This document shows positions 36,101 to 41,800 of a DNA stretch of 64,000 bases, piece after piece. Origin of the DNA: Mycobacterium paragordonae. GTDB taxonomy: Bacteria > Actinomycetota > Actinomycetes > Mycobacteriales > Mycobacteriaceae. Position 1 is the stretch's first letter. Each line of letters opens with the position of its first letter. The stretch covers positions 4,836,001-4,900,000 of the forward strand of contig NZ_CP025546.1 of the NCBI RefSeq assembly GCF_003614435.1. Reading direction: 5' to 3'. Below the pieces are notes generated by a model. That model did not search any database. It worked only from the letters and a program-made list of their open reading frames with translations, and had not been told where the DNA came from. A program made the translations under genes and the position numbers.

Positions 36101-37220
36101 CCGAGAGTTGCCCGATCAATGTCGTGATCGCGCTTGCGACCTCATCCGGCAGCGGGCGGTCGGCCTCCGCATCGATCAGAAGTTCGGCGGGCAGACCAGC
36201 TGCGGCCGCGGCCTCGTCGATGGTGAGTTCCGCGCGGTGGCGAGCCTGATAGAGCCGTTGTCCCAATGTCGCGTCCGGCGACTGTGCCGCCTTTGCCATC
36301 ACGTCGTTGTAGGTGCGCCGCACCGTGCTCAACGCCAGCACCACCGAGGGGGTGCCTTTGGCGTTGCGGGCCGCGCTGGCCGCCACGTTCTCCAGCTTGC
36401 GCAAGTCGGCCAGGATCTTGGTGACCTTCGGGGTGAACGCGGGATCCGACGGTTCGGGCAGATCGGCAGTGGCCGCGCTGATGGTGTGCATCGCCAGTTC
36501 GACGGCCTCAGCCATCAGCGGCGCCCGAACGGTATCGGTGAGCGACTCGGTTGCCTCGTCGGTGACGGCCGGCATCTCGGACGGCGCGGTCGCGAGGCCT
36601 GGAATCGGTATGACGGCGGATCCGCTCCGAATGCGGGCGATCGTGCCCGGAGACCACTGCAACGCTTTCTCGAGCTTGGCCAGCGTCCCGCGCCGCGGCC
36701 AGCTGCGCCCTTTCTCGAACGCGATCAGGGTGCCCGCGTTGATGATCTTGTCCTTGGCCAGGCCGCGCTGCGTGATCTCGAGTTCGTTGCGGCGCGCCGC
36801 CACGGCATGCCCGGCACGCGCGACACCCGGATCGAGGTCGGCGTCCCACCACTCGTCCTCGTCGGACTCGGGTAGGTCGATCACGCCGGTGACATCGTCG
36901 GCCTCGGGTGTCAACGTGATCGGAAAGCCTTCGGGATTGGCCAGGTGCAGGGTGGTCGCGCCGGAGACCAGCACCGAACTGCGGCGCACGCCGTCCAGGT
37001 ACATGCCGTTGGTGCTGGTGTCGATGGCCTGCCAGCCTTCGCGGTGCGGTTCCAGGCGCACATGCCACCGTGATATCCGGTCGTCGGAAAGCCGAACGGT
37101 GGCGGAGTTGTCCCGGCCGATGATGGCGATGCCCGACCGCGGGTCCAACGTGTGAACCTCATCGCCGAGTCGCACCAGCAGAGCCGGTGGCCACTTGTAC
37201 ACGGCCTGGTCAGACGTCAC
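36093..37220 (-). CDS. espM: FHA-HTH transcription regulator, EspM-like
   Basis: The 375-residue protein has an N-terminal FHA phosphothreonine-binding domain (about residues 12-105) with the classic residues G35-R36, S50-R51-H53 and N71-G72. An XRE-type helix-turn-helix (about 145-205, 'ITQRGLAKDKIINAGTLIAFEKGR') follows, and a second HTH-like segment lies at the very C-terminus ('LTIDEAAAAAGLPAELLIDAE'). EspM of ESX-1 loci has an FHA domain, lies divergent from whiB6 and represses it in response to the state of the ESX-1 system. The same arrangement is seen here. The start is GTG 37220. The FHA domain suggests input from a Ser/Thr kinase. Confidence 0.82.
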   Translation of the reverse strand: MTSDQAVYKWPPALLVRLGDEVHTLDPRSGIAIIGRDNSATVRLSDDRISRWHVRLEPHREGWQAIDTSTNGMYLDGVRRSSVLVSGATTLHLANPEGFPITLTPEADDVTGVIDLPESDEDEWWDADLDPGVARAGHAVAARRNELEITQRGLAKDKIINAGTLIAFEKGRSWPRRGTLAKLEKALQWSPGTIARIRSGSAVIPIPGLATAPSEMPAVTDEATESLTDTVRAPLMAEAVELAMHTISAATADLPEPSDPAFTPKVTKILADLRKLENVAASAARNAKGTPSVVLALSTVRRTYNDVMAKAAQSPDATLGQRLYQARHRAELTIDEAAAAAGLPAELLIDAEADRPLPDEVASAITTLIGQLSVS

Positions 37221-37290
37221 AGCGCTTCTCCCCCGGCTCGAACCCCGAAGTTTCGGGCACGTCGCTACAGCCTTCCTTCGGCACTACGTT

Positions 37291-37303
37291 TGTAGATGCT
37301 ACA
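37291..37303. promoter_or_regulatory. Palindrome TGTAGATGCTACA, candidate EspM operator 1
   Basis: The perfect 5-bp arms TGTAG and CTACA flank ATG. The site lies 71 bp upstream of the espM start and shares its GTAG-N3-CTAC core and preceding T with the site at 37475, so the two probably bind the same protein. Confidence 0.6.
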
Positions 37304-37474
37304 TCTTTCCCGCTACGGGTTTGCAGCCGACACGGCCCCCAAACCTCTCTTCAACCGCTTTATCTGCGGTTTTCACCCACACGGGACTTCTGCCGGGTAA
37401 TAATCCGGACAAGACGTGTGCCACGCTTCAGTTGTAGTACACATGTCTAACACCGGCAAGATCCAGACAAAGTT

Positions 37475-37485
37475 GTAGCTGCTAC
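37475..37485. promoter_or_regulatory. Palindrome GTAGCTGCTAC, candidate EspM operator 2
   Basis: The GTAG-N3-CTAC core (in TTGTAGCTGCTACGTT) lies 84 bp upstream of the whiB6 start. It matches the site at 37291-37303, and both are flanked by T-rich DNA. Confidence 0.6.
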
Positions 37486-37568
37486 GTTTTAGATGTTGCA
37501 CTAATGCTAGATTTGTGGTTATGTCGTCGCAACGGCGGCGCATGCGCGCCCGGACAGGGAGGAAAGCG

Positions 37569-37886
37569 ATGACTGCTGCGGCAATTCCGTTGTCCACACC
37601 GCTGAACGAATACGTTCCGGCGTGCACTTCCGAGCCCGAGCGGTGGACAACCACTGAACCCGACGAGGACGCCAAGGCGCTCTGCCTGGCTTGCCCGCGA
37701 CGGTGGCTGTGCGCCAGCGAGGCGTACCAGGTCACCGGCGTAGAGGGACTATGGGCGGGAGTCGTCATCCCCGAATCCGGACGGGCGCGGGACTTCGCGC
37801 TGCGCCGCTTGCGGGCCCTGGCCGAACGCGGCGGTTATCACGTCCGCCCGCGTCGTCGCGGGCGCCCGCGCGGTTCGCGCAACTGA
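37569..37886 (+). CDS. whiB6: WhiB6-like iron-sulfur transcription regulator
   Basis: The 105-residue protein has the four WhiB cysteines at C19, C39, C42 and C48 (C-x19-C-x2-C-x5-C), a 'GVEGLWAGV' turn in place of the common G(V/I)WGG, and a basic tail 'RPRRRGRPRGSRN' that resembles an AT-hook. WhiB6 carries a redox- and NO-sensitive [4Fe-4S] cluster and controls ESX-1 substrate genes. The ATG at 37569 follows GGAGGAAAG. Placement next to EspM supports the name. Confidence 0.85.
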   Translation: MTAAAIPLSTPLNEYVPACTSEPERWTTTEPDEDAKALCLACPRRWLCASEAYQVTGVEGLWAGVVIPESGRARDFALRRLRALAERGGYHVRPRRRGRPRGSRN

Positions 37887-37973
37887 TTCCCGGACACAAA
37901 CTCATGCATATTTGTCCGGCGGCGGCACCGTAAACTATCGGCACAGCTCAAGCTGATCGTTATGGGGGAATTC

Positions 37974-38486
37974 GTGAGCGGTCTCGGCGACCTGTTCGGG
38001 GGGGTGGGTTCGGAAGGACCCGACCTGGAGCGTTTGCTGTCGAATCTGCAGGAATTCACCGGCGCGGCAGCGCAATCCGCTCAGCGGATGGCGATCGAAA
38101 CCGCAGACGGCTGGTCGAAGGACGACCTGGCCCACGCCTGGGTGAATGCCCAGGGGGTCATCGTGCAGGTCGAGTTCGACGACAAGTTGTTCGCCGCGGC
38201 TTCCAGCGCCGAGGCGGCCGCTGCGGTGGTGCAGGCCGCGCAGGCCGCGGCGGCCAGGATGCGGGCCAAGACTGACGAATTTCAGAGCGGATTGTGGCAG
38301 CAGGTGGCCCAGTTCGGCGTGCAGCCGATCAACGAGCTCGACGAGTTCAAGGCGCTGCAACCACAGGTGCCGCTGTCGGCGCCGGGCTCGCGGGACAGGC
38401 GTACCGCCGCCGAACCCGGCGCAGGGGGCAACCACGACCACATCGACCCGCAGGACTGGCGACCGAGTATCCGCGACACGGACTAA
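37974..38486 (+). CDS. YbaB/EbfC-like protein heading the toxin operon
   Basis: The 170-residue protein has a YbaB-like core (a long first helix, then 'GWSKDDLAHAWVNAQGVIVQVEFDDKLF', then an Ala-rich helix) and a Pro/Asp-rich tail. Genes of this type commonly open mycobacterial toxin operons that continue with a small secreted helical protein and a WXG100-headed toxin; the same order is present here. I prefer GTG 37974 because GGGGGA stands just upstream; ATG 37962 lacks a site. Its function may be chaperone-like (inference). Confidence 0.72.
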   Translation: MSGLGDLFGGVGSEGPDLERLLSNLQEFTGAAAQSAQRMAIETADGWSKDDLAHAWVNAQGVIVQVEFDDKLFAAASSAEAAAAVVQAAQAAAARMRAKTDEFQSGLWQQVAQFGVQPINELDEFKALQPQVPLSAPGSRDRRTAAEPGAGGNHDHIDPQDWRPSIRDTD

Positions 38487-38528
38487 CCCGCAACGGCACT
38501 GCTCGTCGAGCGAATCAAGGAGAGGCAC

Positions 38529-38822
38529 ATGGCAGAACACTTCGAGTACGACGACGGAACCGCCCGCGCTGGGATCAGCCAATTCGATGAAATCGGGGCA
38601 TCGCTGGGCTCCTTGATCGACAGTCTGAGCAGCGAGCTGTCCGGAGACTCACCGTGGTCGCACGACAAAATCGGTTCGAGTTTCGCCGGTAAATTCGATC
38701 CGGATCGTTCGAAAGTGATCAGCAATGCGGGCGATCTGCGCAAGGCGGTACAGAGCGTGGCGCCGACACTTACCGACGCGGCAAATAGCATCGTCGCTCA
38801 GGACGGCGGTAAGGCCGGCTGA
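38529..38822 (+). CDS. Small type VII secretion partner of the toxin
   Basis: A 97-residue helical protein ('YDDGTARAGISQFDEIGASLGSLIDSL' ... 'DKIGSSFAGKFDPDRSKVISNAGDLRKAV') of the EspC/EsxE-like secreted type. It has no cysteine and a short Gly/Lys tail. AAGGAGAGG precedes ATG 38529. It sits 76 bp before the toxin, as EsxE/EsxF sit before CpnT in M. tuberculosis, so it is probably the co-secreted partner of the toxin's WXG100-like head. Confidence 0.72.
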   Translation: MAEHFEYDDGTARAGISQFDEIGASLGSLIDSLSSELSGDSPWSHDKIGSSFAGKFDPDRSKVISNAGDLRKAVQSVAPTLTDAANSIVAQDGGKAG

Positions 38823-38898
38823 GCGCCGCCGCGAACTGACCGGAACCATCCCCGTGAAACGCGTTCGGGTTCGATTACCTCTCTCGGGCAAGTGACCC

Positions 38899-41800
38899 GT
38901 GGGCATCGAAATTCCCGGCTGGTTACGGTGGGTGGGCGACCTCATCGGCGAGCCGTTTCCGGAAGGCGACGAGACGGCGTGCCGCCGCCAGGCCGACCGG
39001 TGGCGGTACTACGCGGATCAATTGGAATCGCACAAAGACGGACTGGCCGCCGCCACGCGGACGACTTTGTCCGGGTTCACCTCCGGTGCGCTGCACGACA
39101 CGCTGGACGGGCTACTCAAACCGTACGCGTCGTCAATCGACCAGACCGCCGGGCAGTTGCGTCAGATGGCGGACGCGGTCGACAACGTGGCGACCGAAAT
39201 CGAGTTCGCCAAAGAGATGTTCATCGCGAATCTTGCTGCGCTGGCGGCGACTCTGGTCGCGCTCGCCGCGTCGGCATGGATCAACTGGGGCGCTCCCGTC
39301 GAAGCTGCCGCGGCCATCGCCGGCATCGAACTTATTATCAGCCAGGGCATTCGGGCCGCAGCCGCCAAAGTAGCGTCCGAGGCCCTGGCCCGAGTCATCG
39401 CGCAACTCGTCACCCGCGCACTCGGTGGGGCAGCGGTCAATGCCGGCATCTCAGCAGGGCTCAATGCGGGCATTCAGGGCCAGCAGATAGCACAAGGCAA
39501 CCGACACGAATTCGACTGGGAGTCCTGGCAGAACGACGTCAAATCCGGTGCCATCTCCGGTGCCGTCATGGGCCCAATCCTCAAGGGCGCGCACGATTTC
39601 GACGCCGGCTCCGCCCTCGGTAACCGCGTCAAGAATTTCGGCGCGTCATTCGTCGGCAACGCCGGTGGCGCGGCGGCAGCGCAACAGGCCCTGACCGGGC
39701 ATGTCAATCTCGCCGATGCCCTCGGCGCGGGGGCGGTCTTCGGGGCGGTGGACGGGGTGCGCAGTCCCGGCGTACACGGTGGCGGCCCAGAAATGACCGC
39801 ATTGACGGGTGACCGGCCGGCAGCACCATTAGTCGAACCCTTGCCCGCGACCCAACATCAGCAAACGCCGATTGAATCTACCCCGACCCCCGCGGGTCGC
39901 TCCGGCGACGTGAGCGGCGCGCGGCCCCCGGATGTCGACGTGCCGCTCAATCTGGGCTCACCTTCGCACGATGCAATTCCGTTGAACCCGAGCGGAATTA
40001 CCGGCGCGGACCCCAGTGCCCCGCATCACTCCGCCCCTCCCTCGACCGATGCCCCGACGGCCGGCTCGCCTTCCGGCGCGCAGCCGGCAGCCGGCCACGC
40101 CGCATCCGCTCCGACGGGGCCACAGACGGCGCCATCGACCGGCCCTGCCGGCCCGTCGACGGGTGGTCCCCACGCTGCGGGAACTCGCGCGGGAGTTTCC
40201 GACGTCGCCGCAGCACCGGCCGCTCGCACCTTCGAGGCCGTCGCACCGGCTCGTGAGATTGCCACGCCGCCGAGCCACGAATTCACCAGAGAGTCGACAC
40301 CTTCACGGGACGGCTCGGCCCTGCGTGAGATGCCGGCTCCGCGCGACACACCGCCGCCACGCGATGCCCCGGCCCCGCACGACACCCCACCGGCACGCGA
40401 CGCGCAGCCGCCACGCGACGCGCAACCGCCACGCGACGCGCAGCCGCGACGGGACGGAGCGCCGCCCCGCGACGGAGCGCCGTCACGCGATGGCCAAGCG
40501 CCGCGAGATGCCCAGTCGCCCAAGGACGCAACGCCGCACCGAGGCGAGACCGCCGAGGAAAGATCGCGTCCTGCGGCACAGGCGAGCCGCGTCGGGGGTG
40601 AGCCTCCTGCCGACACCGTCCGGCGCGCAGAATCCGCTGCCGATCGAGGCAGCGGTGCCACCGGACCGCGGGAGAACCGTCCCGATCCACATTCGCCGCA
40701 CGCTGCCGAAGCCACCCCATCGGTCTTTGCTGCCGCGATGTCACCCGACGCCGGTCGGCCGATGCCGTCCGATAACCTGCGCGCCGCGGATCCACTTGGC
40801 GCGCAACAAGAGCCGACATCCGAGCCGTCACCCCGCCGTCCCGACGCCGACGTGGCACGCGGTGGTGACGATCTCCCGCCACCGGGGCCAGGCCCCATCG
40901 ACCCGACCGGCTTCGACAATCCGGCCAACCACCGCACCTACGGGCCCAATGAGCTTGCGCCGCTTGAAGACCCGATGCACCAGGCCGCGCTGGAACAGGC
41001 TTTGCAAGGTCCGGACGGCGACTACCGGGTGGGCGCCGACCCACGCACCAACGCTTACGGTGACCTTGTCAATGACGGCGGCCCCACCGTCGACGGACGC
41101 GCTAACAATTGCCTGGATTGCGCGCTGGCGGGGCTGGCGTCGTTCTACGGTGACCCCACGGTCTCGGTCCCCCGGTTCCTCGACCAGCGGCCCGACGGCA
41201 CGACCGACTTGATCAGCGGAGAGGCGAGCGGGCTGGATCGGGCGCGGGCCTGGTTGCGCGACGACCTGCACCTGTCCGATCAGAATCTCTCCGTGCGCGA
41301 GCAGTATGCCGCGCTGCACCGGGAAATTACGCTGTCGGGGCCGGGCTCGTCGGCGCTGGTGGTCAGCGAGTGGCATGCGCGCGACGCGGCGGGCAGCCTC
41401 CTGTACCACCCGGACGGAACCCCGGTGCTCGACGGCTCGCACGCCACCGTCGTCGTCTACCCGCACGATGGCGCCGGCCCAGTGTGGTGGGATCCCCAGA
41501 ACAGCCTGACCAGCGACCACCCGCCCGCCATGCTGGTCAGCGAATCCGCGTATCTGTGGTCCACGCCGATCCCCGCCGATCACTTCGGACCCACACCCGA
41601 CCAAGGAGGCCGACATGGTGCAGCTGGCGACCGAGGAACAAGCACAGGCCTACCTGGCTCAGATCTTCCCCGACCGCACCTTCCGGGTGACCCAGTTCGA
41701 GATGGGTTGGGTCGTTTCACCGATCCCGGCGGAGGACAATACCGCGGGGCAGCCGATCGGGCAGGCGAAGCTGGTGATCGACTCGGAGACCGGGATCGTC

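Larger units (their letters stand above)
37221..37568. promoter_or_regulatory. espM-whiB6 divergent control region
   Basis: This 348-bp gap without genes separates the divergent espM and whiB6 genes and is notably AT-richer than its surroundings. It contains two matching palindromes (GTAG-N3-CTAC at 37292-37302 and 37475-37485), one beside each gene, and a half-site GTTGTAG at 37431. The whiB6 ribosome site GGGAGGAAAG precedes ATG 37569. No small ORF or structured RNA was evident. Confidence 0.7.
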
